Source: Sulfuricurvum sp.
Lineage (GTDB): Bacteria > Campylobacterota > Campylobacteria > Campylobacterales > Sulfurimonadaceae
Direction of reading: 5' to 3'
Assembly (NCBI GenBank): GCA_022729835.1
Contig: DZBC01000160.1
Location: 1 to 5,135, forward strand
Length of the DNA stretch: 5,135 nt
The position numbers and the translations under genes were made by a program. This document shows, one piece after another, positions 1 through 4,810 of this stretch. Under the pieces are notes generated by a model. That model was not told the DNA's origin, did no database searches, and saw only the letters and a list, made by a program, of their open reading frames with translations. Each line of letters opens with the position of its first letter. Position 1 is the stretch's first letter.

Positions 1-65
1 ATAGCCGTGCGCAGACCCGCCAAGCCGCCCCCGATGACAAGGACGTCGGTGTAGGTGATTTTCAT
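1..65 (-). CDS. frdA: Fumarate reductase flavoprotein subunit, N-terminal fragment (cut by window edge)
   Basis: Only the first 21 codons lie in the window; the gene continues past position 1. The visible residues read MKITYTDVLVIGGGLAGLRT, which contain the beta strand and glycine-rich loop (VIGGGLAG) of the FAD-binding Rossmann fold. They match the start of Wolinella succinogenes FrdA almost residue for residue. In this family FrdA carries covalently bound FAD and the fumarate/succinate site, on the membrane-attached catalytic head with the iron-sulfur subunit FrdB. The ATG at 65-63 is supported by an AAGGAG ribosome-binding site at 73-78, seven bases upstream and inside the end of frdC, and by the ATGA overlap with the frdC stop, so the two genes are probably translationally coupled. 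The order frdC-frdA is that of the campylobacterotal frdCAB operon; frdB would be expected beyond the left edge. Confidence 0.93.
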   Translation of the reverse strand, partial: MKITYTDVLVIGGGLAGLRTA

Positions 66-796
66 TGGTGTGCTCCTTGAGGATGGTAGCGCTCACCCGG
101 GGCAAACTCACCCGAATAACCGATGTACATGTAACGCCCCAAAGAGGCCACACCCAGCACCAGATAGAAGGTAACGACGAAGTACATGATGGAGCGCAGC
201 AGAGCGCGGCGGATCGGCACCTTCTTGGCCTCTTTGGGTTCAAAAAAGCCCCATTTGAGAATGAGCCGATAGACGCCGATGCCTGCATGCACCACCACCG
301 CAAAGAGCAGCAGCAGATACATCGGCCACATCATATCCAGCGCAATGCGCTCACTCGAAGCATACGGCCCGATCTTTTCAGGCAGGGTGATCATGGTGTA
401 GAGGTGGATCGAAGCGAGAAAAAACATCGCAAATCCGGTGCTCACCTGAATGGCCCAAAGTGAGGTGTCGTGGTGGTTCATACGCGTCATGTGCGCCTTG
501 AAAGCGCGGTATTGGCGGTACGAAGCGGGAAATTTGCGCAGTGCGATTAGGGCGTGTAACATGATCAAGAGCAGTACCGCTGTGGCGAGTATGGAGATGA
601 TCAGCGGATATTTTTGCCCAAAAAAGTAGAACCCCTCAAAAAACTGCGTGAGGGTGTACATCGCCTCTTTGGAGATCAAAATCGAGGATTCAAAAAGGAG
701 ATGAAAGCTGATAAAGAGCGCCAGAAGGATGCCCGTAAAACTTTGTAAAAAGTCGAGCCGTGCGGGGGTTTTGCTGATCCGTTCGCGTCGATTCAT
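62..796 (-). CDS. frdC: Fumarate reductase di-haem cytochrome b membrane subunit
   Basis: This 244-residue membrane anchor passes electrons between menaquinol and the FrdAB head. Five hydrophobic helices are visible, at about 18-40, 64-87, 113-139, 154-180 and 198-222, as in the single-polypeptide di-haem type of Wolinella. With an offset of 12, the Wolinella haem ligands His44, His93, His143 and His182 correspond to His32, His81, His131 and His170, so both b haems should be bound. Glu66, placed near the menaquinol site in Wolinella, corresponds to Glu54. The Wolinella E-pathway residue Glu180 falls on Val168 (codon GTG at 295-293), the one clear departure. The protein is slightly shorter than the Wolinella protein (256), mainly at the N terminus. 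The ATG at 796-794 has AAGG six bases upstream, and an extended -10 promoter lies at 826-834. The stop overlaps the frdA start (ATGA). Direction of catalysis (fumarate reduction or succinate oxidation) cannot be read from sequence. Confidence 0.95.
   Translation of the reverse strand: MNRRERISKTPARLDFLQSFTGILLALFISFHLLFESSILISKEAMYTLTQFFEGFYFFGQKYPLIISILATAVLLLIMLHALIALRKFPASYRQYRAFKAHMTRMNHHDTSLWAIQVSTGFAMFFLASIHLYTMITLPEKIGPYASSERIALDMMWPMYLLLLFAVVVHAGIGVYRLILKWGFFEPKEAKKVPIRRALLRSIMYFVVTFYLVLGVASLGRYMYIGYSGEFAPGERYHPQGAHQ
125..134. repeat. TTACATGTAA-like palindrome, one mismatch (in frdC)
   Basis: The plus strand reads GTACATGTAA, nine of ten bases matching the word. It encodes Tyr-Met-Tyr at FrdC residues 222-224, so here the central ATG of the palindrome is a codon, a reading phase different from that in the other genes. 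Confidence 0.5.
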
Positions 797-825
797 GGAG
801 CGCCTTGGGGGGGATGAAATGCGGC

Positions 826-834
826 ATTATAGCA
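826..834 (-). promoter_or_regulatory. Extended -10 promoter of the frd operon
   Basis: On the minus strand the gap upstream of frdC contains TGCTATAAT, a perfect TATAAT box at 831-826 with the TGn extension at 834-832. No convincing -35 box is seen 17 bases upstream (TATCAA), which is normal for the vegetative sigma factor of Campylobacterota. A start site about seven bases downstream would give a leader of roughly 23 bases that includes a run of seven C and the AAGG ribosome-binding site. The identical TGCTATAAT precedes the antitoxin gene at 4472. An exact TTACATGTAA palindrome sits four bases upstream of the -10. Confidence 0.7.
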
Positions 835-835
835 C

Positions 836-845
836 TTACATGTAA
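836..845. repeat. TTACATGTAA palindrome (exact; in frd promoter)
   Basis: This is an exact copy, extended to the 12-base palindrome CTTACATGTAAG at 835-846 and followed by GGC. It is the only intergenic copy and lies immediately upstream of the extended -10 of frdC, between the -10 and any -35. It could act as an operator, or be simply one more genomic copy of the word. Confidence 0.75.
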
Positions 846-859
846 GGCTTGATAGCGCA

Positions 860-1495
860 TTATTCCGGTTTGGTGAAGTCCCCGCTATCGCCGTCATAGC
901 AGCTAATGGAGCCGTCTTCGATCTCGTAATACCATCCGTGCAGGCTCAGCTCCCCCGCTTCGACAAGGCGCTCGATTTCGGGGAAGGTGAGCAGGTTTTC
1001 AAGCTGGTGGATGATGGAGAGTTTTTCGGTTTCGCGGTAGAGCTGTTCGCGGTCCATCAGGCCGCCGTGCAGTGCGATGGCTTCATTGCGTGCGCTTTCG
1101 CCAAGCTCTAGCCACTTGTTGAGGTGGATGTAATTTTTGGCGTCTACGGGCAGCTCATAAAGGTTCCGGCAGGCGCCGCAGTGGGAGTGTCCGCAGAGGA
1201 TGATGTGGCGCACTTTGAGGATCGAGACGGCATACTCGATGACTGCAGAGCTACCGTGGAAGTCGCTGTTGGCGCTGTAAGGCGGCACAAAATTGCCGAC
1301 GTTGCGCAGAATGAACATGTCGCCGGGTTTGGTGTCGAGCATCAGATCGGGGGTGACGCGGCTGTCGCTACAGCCGATGAAGAGGATCTGCGGTTTTTGG
1401 CCGCTGCGCATCAAAGCGCTCATATCCTCTTCGAAATAGGGAAAGCGTGCCTTTTGAAAAAAGCGGTTGCCTTTGATGAGATCGTTGATGTGCAT
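860..1495 (-). CDS. can: Beta-class carbonic anhydrase
   Basis: This 211-residue protein is of normal length for a bacterial beta carbonic anhydrase, a cytoplasmic zinc enzyme that interconverts CO2 and bicarbonate. The signature CSDSR is at 42-46 and CGHSHCGAC at 101-109, giving zinc ligands Cys42, His103 and Cys106, plus Asp44 and Arg46 as the conserved catalytic dyad. The helical N terminus (HINDLIKGNRFFQ) and the motif ILRNVGN at 62-68 are also typical. The ATG at 1495-1493 has a strong AAAGGAG site at 1501-1507. The gene begins 16 bases after the dbpA stop, so it probably shares that transcript, and it is the last gene before the frd promoter. No rho-independent terminator is visible after its TAA at 862-860, so read-through into frdCA is possible. 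It may serve carbon supply or pH control; the context does not decide. The subgroup was not worked out. It is the only complete core gene without a TTACATGTAA-like word. Confidence 0.95.
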   Translation of the reverse strand: MHINDLIKGNRFFQKARFPYFEEDMSALMRSGQKPQILFIGCSDSRVTPDLMLDTKPGDMFILRNVGNFVPPYSANSDFHGSSAVIEYAVSILKVRHIILCGHSHCGACRNLYELPVDAKNYIHLNKWLELGESARNEAIALHGGLMDREQLYRETEKLSIIHQLENLLTFPEIERLVEAGELSLHGWYYEIEDGSISCYDGDSGDFTKPE

Positions 1496-1511
1496 GGTGT
1501 CTCCTTTGGTA

Positions 1512-2840
1512 TTAGTTAATGATCCACACGGGAAATTTTCGCCCTTTGAAGCGTAGTGTTTCGATGGCGTGACGCTTTACATATAAGGCACCACGCGCAA
1601 TGGCGACATAGCTTTGATGTTCATAAATATCAATTTGCCCGATCTGCCCAGCCTCAATACCGGCTTCTTGGGCGAGGGCGCCGAGTATATCGCCTTTGCG
1701 TAGCTTCTGCTTTTTGCCCGCTTCGATGACGACGGTCATGTTGGGGGCGCAGATCGGGTGTGCTTGGGCTTTGATGCAAGGCTCTATGGGGCCGTATGTC
1801 TTTTCATGGGGATCTACCAGCGAGAGGGCGATGCCGCTGCGTCCGGCGCGGGCCGTGCGGCCTATGCGGTGGGTGTAGGTGGCTTCATCATGGGGCATTT
1901 CGGTGTTGATGATCAGATCGACCGAGGGGATATCCAGACCGCGCGCCGCGAGATCGGTGGCGATGAGCAAGGTGGCGCTACGGTTGGCAAACTGTACCAG
2001 CACATCGGTGCGTTCATACTGCTCCAGATCGCCATGGAGTGCTACTGCGCTGTGGCCCACTTTGCGCAGTTGCGCACACAGATCGTGTACGGCGATTTTG
2101 GTATTGCAAAAGAGGATGGCCGATTCTGGCTTGAAGTGTGCGAGCAGGGCATTGAGGCACTCAAAGCGTTCCCCTTCATGGACGCCGTAGAAGTGGGTCT
2201 CTACGGTGTTTGGCGCTTCGGTGAGCCTTACATGTAGGGCGTCGCGCTGAAACTCTTGGCTCAAAGCCAGTGCGCTTTCATCGTAGGTGGCGCAAAAGAG
2301 CAGGCTTTGGTGCTGTGGGTTTAGATGGGCGCGGATTTTGTGCATATCTTCCAAAAAGCCCATGTCGAGCATCCGATCGGCTTCATCAAGGACAAAGGTG
2401 CGCAGGGCGTTACATGTAAGGCTCTCTTCGCGTAGATGCTGCAGGATGCGCCCAGGTGTGCCGACGACGATATGGGGCGTATGTAGGAGTGAGGCACGTT
2501 GGGGTTTGACGGGTGCGCCGCCGCAGAGGGTGAGGATTTTGAGGTTTGGAATGAAGCGTGAGAGTGTGCGAAGCGTCTGGGCGACTTGATCGGCAAGCTC
2601 TCTGGTGGGGGTGAGGATCAGCGCTTGCACGTCACTGCGCTCATACTCAAGGCGCGCGAGCACCCCAAGACCGAAGGCGAGCGTTTTACCGCTGCCGGTT
2701 TTGGCCTGAGCGAGTACGTCGCGCCCACTGATGATCGGCGGCAGACTCTCTTGTTGAATGGGGGTCATCACGGAAAAGCCCAGCGAATCAAGCGCTTGAA
2801 GCAGCGGGGGCTGCAAGGGGAGGGTAGAAAATGGGGTCAT
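1512..2840 (-). CDS. dbpA: DEAD-box ATP-dependent RNA helicase DbpA
   Basis: This 442-residue helicase has every core motif in order: Q-motif region (F22...Q29), AKTGSGKT 46-53 (motif I), PTREL 78-82 (Ia), GG 107-108, TPGR 128-131 (Ib), DEAD 152-155 (II), CAT 183-185 (III, normally SAT), ATDLAARGLDI 294-304 (V) and HRIGRTARAGR 324-334 (VI). The last 75 or so residues, from MTVVIEAGKKQKLRKGDILGAL through FKGRKFPV, match the DbpA RNA-recognition domain. That domain binds hairpin 92 of 23S rRNA, so the call is DbpA rather than a generic DEAD-box protein. The expected role is late 50S subunit assembly in the cytoplasm. The ATG at 2840-2838 overlaps the yqiA stop (ATGA) and has AAGG six bases upstream, so coupling is likely. 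Three TTACATGTAA-like words fall in this gene, encoding LTC at 141-143, LHV at 202-204 and YV at 420-421. Apart from the serine-to-cysteine change in motif III it looks intact. Confidence 0.96.
   Translation of the reverse strand: MTPFSTLPLQPPLLQALDSLGFSVMTPIQQESLPPIISGRDVLAQAKTGSGKTLAFGLGVLARLEYERSDVQALILTPTRELADQVAQTLRTLSRFIPNLKILTLCGGAPVKPQRASLLHTPHIVVGTPGRILQHLREESLTCNALRTFVLDEADRMLDMGFLEDMHKIRAHLNPQHQSLLFCATYDESALALSQEFQRDALHVRLTEAPNTVETHFYGVHEGERFECLNALLAHFKPESAILFCNTKIAVHDLCAQLRKVGHSAVALHGDLEQYERTDVLVQFANRSATLLIATDLAARGLDIPSVDLIINTEMPHDEATYTHRIGRTARAGRSGIALSLVDPHEKTYGPIEPCIKAQAHPICAPNMTVVIEAGKKQKLRKGDILGALAQEAGIEAGQIGQIDIYEHQSYVAIARGALYVKRHAIETLRFKGRKFPVWIIN
1577..1586. repeat. TTACATGTAA-like palindrome, one mismatch (in dbpA)
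   Basis: The plus strand reads TTACATATAA followed by GGC. It lies in the RNA-binding-domain part of dbpA and encodes part of LYVK, residues 419-422. Confidence 0.45.
2228..2237. repeat. TTACATGTAA-like palindrome, one mismatch (in dbpA)
   Basis: The plus strand reads TTACATGTAG with near-symmetric flanks (GCC before, GGC after). It encodes Leu-His-Val, DbpA residues 202-204, in the linker between the two helicase lobes. Confidence 0.55.
2410..2419. repeat. TTACATGTAA palindrome (exact; in dbpA)
   Basis: This is an exact copy followed by GGC. It encodes Leu-Thr-Cys, DbpA residues 141-143, between motifs Ib and II, in a different reading phase from the copy at 2228. Confidence 0.75.
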
Positions 2841-3436
2841 GGTGTGCCTTGGGGTAGGGTAAGTGGGGTGTGGAAAAAATCGGAGATGGTGCCTAGATGG
2901 CGTTCGATCCCTTCAAATGCGTGGCTGCCGCCCTCTTCGATCACGATCGAGGCGCCTTTGAGCATACTCTGGGCTTCGCGGTAATCGAGCAGCTCGTCGC
3001 CCTTTTGCAGCAGCACGAGCAGCCGCTCGCCCTCTTGGAGCGTGCCAAGATCATAGCGGCGCAGGGCGCGCAGATGCGTTTCGTTCCACTCAAAACGGCT
3101 CTGATCCGCGTAGTGCATCATCTGCCCCAGCGCTTCGCGCAGCCGCTCGTAAGGACGCATGGCGGGGTTGATGAGCACGGCGCGAAGGCCGTAGCGGCTT
3201 GCCAGATAGCGGGCGTAGTAGCCTCCAAGCGATGAGCCCACAAGCTTGACGTCGCATAAAGCGGGATCGCTGCTTTGGCGCAGCATCTCGATGAGGCCGC
3301 AGAGCGATTCGATGGCCAGATCGGGCAGGGTACTCAGTGTGGGCGCGTAGATGGGTTCGTTACATGTAAGGGAGCAAAAAAGTCGCGCTTTGGTGCCGCG
3401 CGCGCTGCTGGCGAAGCCGTGCAGGTAGAGGATCAT
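2837..3436 (-). CDS. yqiA: YqiA-type esterase (UPF0227 alpha/beta hydrolase)
   Basis: This 199-residue protein is close in length to E. coli YqiA (193), a small cytoplasmic alpha/beta hydrolase with esterase activity on short acyl esters and palmitoyl-CoA. It opens with LYLHGFASSARGTK, the HGF oxyanion-loop motif of the family. The nucleophile elbow is GSSLGG at 67-72 (Ser69), followed by LINPAMRP at 88-95. The probable acid is Asp147 in LLQKGDELLDY, and the histidine is His172 in GGSHAFEG, so the triad appears complete. The start ATG at 3436-3434 overlaps the ybgC stop, and the stop overlaps the dbpA start. It has no strong ribosome-binding site of its own, which suggests translation by coupling to ybgC. 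Its physiological substrate is unknown, but sitting next to a YbgC acyl-CoA thioesterase fits a role in acyl-ester turnover. One exact TTACATGTAA lies in the gene and encodes LTC at residues 23-25. Confidence 0.88.
   Translation of the reverse strand: MILYLHGFASSARGTKARLFCSLTCNEPIYAPTLSTLPDLAIESLCGLIEMLRQSSDPALCDVKLVGSSLGGYYARYLASRYGLRAVLINPAMRPYERLREALGQMMHYADQSRFEWNETHLRALRRYDLGTLQEGERLLVLLQKGDELLDYREAQSMLKGASIVIEEGGSHAFEGIERHLGTISDFFHTPLTLPQGTP
3360..3369. repeat. TTACATGTAA palindrome (exact; in yqiA)
   Basis: This is an exact copy followed by GGG. It encodes Leu-Thr-Cys at YqiA residues 23-25, in the same reading phase as the copy at 2410, although the two proteins are unrelated. Confidence 0.75.
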
Positions 3437-3813
3437 ACGCCGAGCACTTCGTCGAAAAAGTCGGGGATTCTGGCGGGTTTATCGCTATGCAGACACGCTA
3501 GCGTGAGTTCCATGCCAAAGAGCTTGCGCTCACCGCAGAAGATCTCCTGAAGCATCCGCAAAGAGGCCTTTTTGCGCTCGATGAGGCTGCTGCTTACATG
3601 TAAGCGATCGCCCAGCCGCGCCGGGGCGAAGTAGCGGGCGTTGAGTTCTTTGACGACGAAGTGGTAGCCCTCTTGCATCGGCGTTTGGCCCTTGGCAAAA
3701 AAGAGCTCCGATCTGGCGCGTTCGCAGAAATTAAGGTATTTGGAGTGATAGACCACACCGCCCGCGTCGGTGTCTTCGTAGTAGACGACGGTCGTGTAAC
3801 TGCTTGGGTGCAT
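3433..3813 (-). CDS. ybgC: YbgC/FadM-family acyl-CoA thioesterase (hotdog fold)
   Basis: This 126-residue protein carries the 4HBT hotdog signature near its N terminus: VYYEDTDAGGVVYHSKYLNF, residues 10-29, with the catalytic Asp16 of the DTDAGG motif and the conserved YERAR-like stretch (here CERARSE, 30-36). Family members are small cytoplasmic enzymes that hydrolyse acyl-CoA thioesters; the Helicobacter pylori homologue acts on short and long acyl-CoAs. The length is normal (E. coli YbgC has 134). In E. coli ybgC heads the tol-pal cluster; here there is no tol gene nearby, and instead it is first in a run with yqiA, dbpA and the carbonic anhydrase. The ATG at 3813-3811 has AAAGGAG at 3818-3824 and a TATAAT box just upstream. 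The substrate cannot be assigned from sequence. An exact TTACATGTAA in the gene encodes LHV at 71-73. Confidence 0.92.
   Translation of the reverse strand: MHPSSYTTVVYYEDTDAGGVVYHSKYLNFCERARSELFFAKGQTPMQEGYHFVVKELNARYFAPARLGDRLHVSSSLIERKKASLRMLQEIFCGERKLFGMELTLACLHSDKPARIPDFFDEVLGV
3594..3603. repeat. TTACATGTAA palindrome (exact; in ybgC)
   Basis: This is an exact copy, extended to CTTACATGTAAG at 3593-3604. It encodes Leu-His-Val at YbgC residues 71-73. It is the rightmost copy; none is seen in the remaining 1.5 kb. Confidence 0.75.
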
Positions 3814-3830
3814 ACGGCTCCTTTGGCGTT

Positions 3831-3836
3831 ATTATA
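3831..3836 (-). promoter_or_regulatory. Probable -10 box for the ybgC-yqiA-dbpA-can operon
   Basis: On the minus strand a perfect TATAAT lies at 3836-3831, 17 bases before the ybgC ATG. There is no TG extension and no clear -35. A start site about seven bases downstream would fall at the first bases of the AAAGGAG ribosome-binding site (3824-3818), leaving a leader of only about 11 bases. The box is the best candidate in the gap, but a promoter further upstream is equally possible. Confidence 0.45.
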
Positions 3837-3837
3837 A

Positions 3838-3979
3838 CTGAAGCGCTGTGAAGAGGAGGGTTTTTAAGCTTTCATATTGAGCCACGAAGGCGGAACATCA
3901 AAGAGTAGTTTGCTTGTATCGGTCGCTTGACAATAAAAGAGAATAATGTTAATCTTACTTTACATATGCGCAGCGTCTC
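3838..3979. other. Gap between the core operon and the ATPase remnant
   Basis: I find no intact gene here. The minus strand has a short open stretch from 3959 to the TAA at 3866-3864 ending in FDVPPSWLNMKA, with no start codon; it could be the tail of a lost gene or chance. On the plus strand there is a TTGACA at 3927-3932, but only a poor -10 (TAATCT at 3950-3955) at 17-base spacing. This gap is where the GC-rich, palindrome-bearing core stops and lower-GC accessory DNA begins, so a junction probably lies here. Confidence 0.4.
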
Positions 3980-4456
3980 GCTTAGCAAGAAGCGCTACCT
4001 TTATGAGCGCATCATACGATGACTGCTCCACACACATCAAATCGCTCTATGATAGCTCCGCGCTGCGGATCCTCTTTTCGGGTCCATCAATTCACCCTGC
4101 GCAGCAAGGAAAAAGGCTACAACGTGCTCTCCAAACCGGAAAAACTGCTGATGCAAAACACCAATCTCTCCTATGCTCTGACCCACTCAGCCGATGTGGG
4201 GAGTCTGCGCGAAGCCTTTTTTGTCAATCAGGTCAAAAACGCTCTTGCTGATCAGAACCGTTTTATAGATGAGTCGATCTATGCGTCCAAAAAAGGGGAT
4301 TTTCTGGTTGATGGACGCTACACGTTTGAGGTAGGCGGAAAAACCAAAGGATTTGAGCAGATTAAAGATCTTCCAAACAGCTACGTCGCTGCGGATGATA
4401 TTGAAGTGGGCTACAAGAACAAAATCCCGCTTTGGCTTTTTGGGTTTTTGTACTAG
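3980..4456 (+). pseudogene. Remnant of an AAA/DUF4143-type ATPase, N-terminally truncated with an internal deletion
   Basis: The last 116 or so codons (about 4109-4456, frame 2) read KEKGYNVLSKPEKLLMQNTN, then KKGDFLVDGRYTFEVGGKTK and end in KIPLWLFGFLY. That is the characteristic C-terminal (DUF4143, nuclease-like) part of a widespread family of bacterial and archaeal AAA ATPases. Immediately upstream, in frame 1 (4015-4092), the sequence reads YDDCSTHIKSLYDSSALRILFSGPSI, which resembles the stretch just after Walker B through the FTGSS-like sensor segment of the same family. A third piece in frame 3 (about 3981-4007, SKKRYLYE) may be the strand leading into Walker B. Walker A and the first 70-odd residues are absent, and the roughly 150 residues expected between the sensor and KPEKL are missing at about 4093, where the frame also shifts. 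Two formally open frames here (3946-4251 and 4019-4456) are therefore pieces of one dead gene. The function of the intact family is not well established. GC is lower than in the core (42% in a counted row). Confidence 0.75.
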
Positions 4457-4471
4457 GAGGTAACACAACCA

Positions 4472-4480
4472 TGCTATAAT
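4472..4480 (+). promoter_or_regulatory. Extended -10 promoter of the toxin-antitoxin operon
   Basis: TGCTATAAT, with the perfect TATAAT at 4475-4480, lies 42 bases before the antitoxin ATG and is identical to the frd extended -10. No -35 is recognisable 17 bases upstream. It starts just after the stop of the ATPase remnant (4454-4456), so the toxin-antitoxin pair does not depend on upstream transcription. Antitoxins of this family usually bind and repress their own promoter, but I see no clear inverted repeat here to mark an operator. Confidence 0.65.
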
Positions 4481-4522
4481 ACCCTCAATATTTTACGGAT
4501 AATCAAGAGGAGTATTTCCATC

Positions 4523-4810
4523 ATGACATCTTATGCAAGCAATGAACTGGTTTCATCTTCGGAGTTTGCCAAACGTTTTGGCATGTATCTTTCTCAAATC
4601 CAACACCACTCTGTAGAGAAGCTGGCAATTTTGAAAAACAACCGCGTCGAAGCGGTTTTGGTCTCAAAAGAGGAGTTTGAGAAGATGCAAGAAGCCCTAA
4701 AAAGGGTTGAAGCCGGAGAGATTGCGGCATCGATCAAAAACGCTCTTGACGATGTTAGAAGCGGACGCACCTACCCCATAGCGGAGCTGTGGAGCGAGCT
4801 TGATGATTGA
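4523..4810 (+). CDS. Phd/YefM-family type II antitoxin
   Basis: This 95-residue, charged protein has the Phd/YefM pattern: an N-terminal DNA-binding fold of about 55 residues (ELVSSSEFAKRFGMYLSQI, then VEKLAILKNNRVEAVLVSKE, EEFEKM) followed by a helical C-terminal arm (ALKRVEAGEIAASIKNALDD, ending AELWSELDD). In the family the first part dimerises and binds the operator, and the arm wraps around and neutralises the toxin. The ATG is preceded by AGGAG at 4508-4512, ten bases upstream, and by an extended -10 at 4472. The stop overlaps the start of the toxin gene by eight bases, the usual arrangement for coupled antitoxin-first modules. It is expected to be cytoplasmic, unstable when unbound, and autorepressing; these are family properties, not seen here. 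GC is low (42% in a counted row), consistent with acquisition. Confidence 0.88.
   Translation: MTSYASNELVSSSEFAKRFGMYLSQIQHHSVEKLAILKNNRVEAVLVSKEEFEKMQEALKRVEAGEIAASIKNALDDVRSGRTYPIAELWSELDD

Noticed and set aside
65..463. Plus-strand open frame opposite frdC
   Set aside because: Its translation has no family resemblance and lies antisense to a gene with full functional motifs; it is a shadow, as are the plus-strand frames at 1124-1519, 1758-2237, 1879-2190, 2287-2589, 2586-2984, 2897-3235 and 3275-3550.
2321..2596. Minus-strand 91-residue frame inside dbpA
   Set aside because: It is an out-of-phase reading of dbpA with no independent motifs, and it spans motifs of the true frame.
3927..3955. 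TTGACA as a -35 of a plus-strand promoter
   Set aside because: The hexamer at the right spacing (TAATCT) matches the -10 consensus at only three positions, and the downstream gene is broken.
3960..3969. TTACATATGC as another copy of the palindrome
   Set aside because: It matches only about seven or eight of ten bases and is not symmetric, so it was not counted.
3946..4251. Plus-strand 101-residue frame as an intact gene
   Set aside because: Only its middle (about 4015-4092) resembles the ATPase family, and beyond 4093 the family sequence continues in another frame, so it is part of the pseudogene.
4187..4468. Minus-strand 93-residue frame opposite the ATPase C-terminal domain
   Set aside because: The plus strand encodes a recognisable domain ending in KIPLWLFGFLY; the reverse reading is unrelated to any family I know.
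4456..4479. Strong AGGAGGT followed eight bases later by an ATG at 4471
   Set aside because: The frame is ATG CTA TAA, two codons only, and it overlaps the extended -10 of the antitoxin promoter; it is probably chance or a leftover ribosome-binding site.
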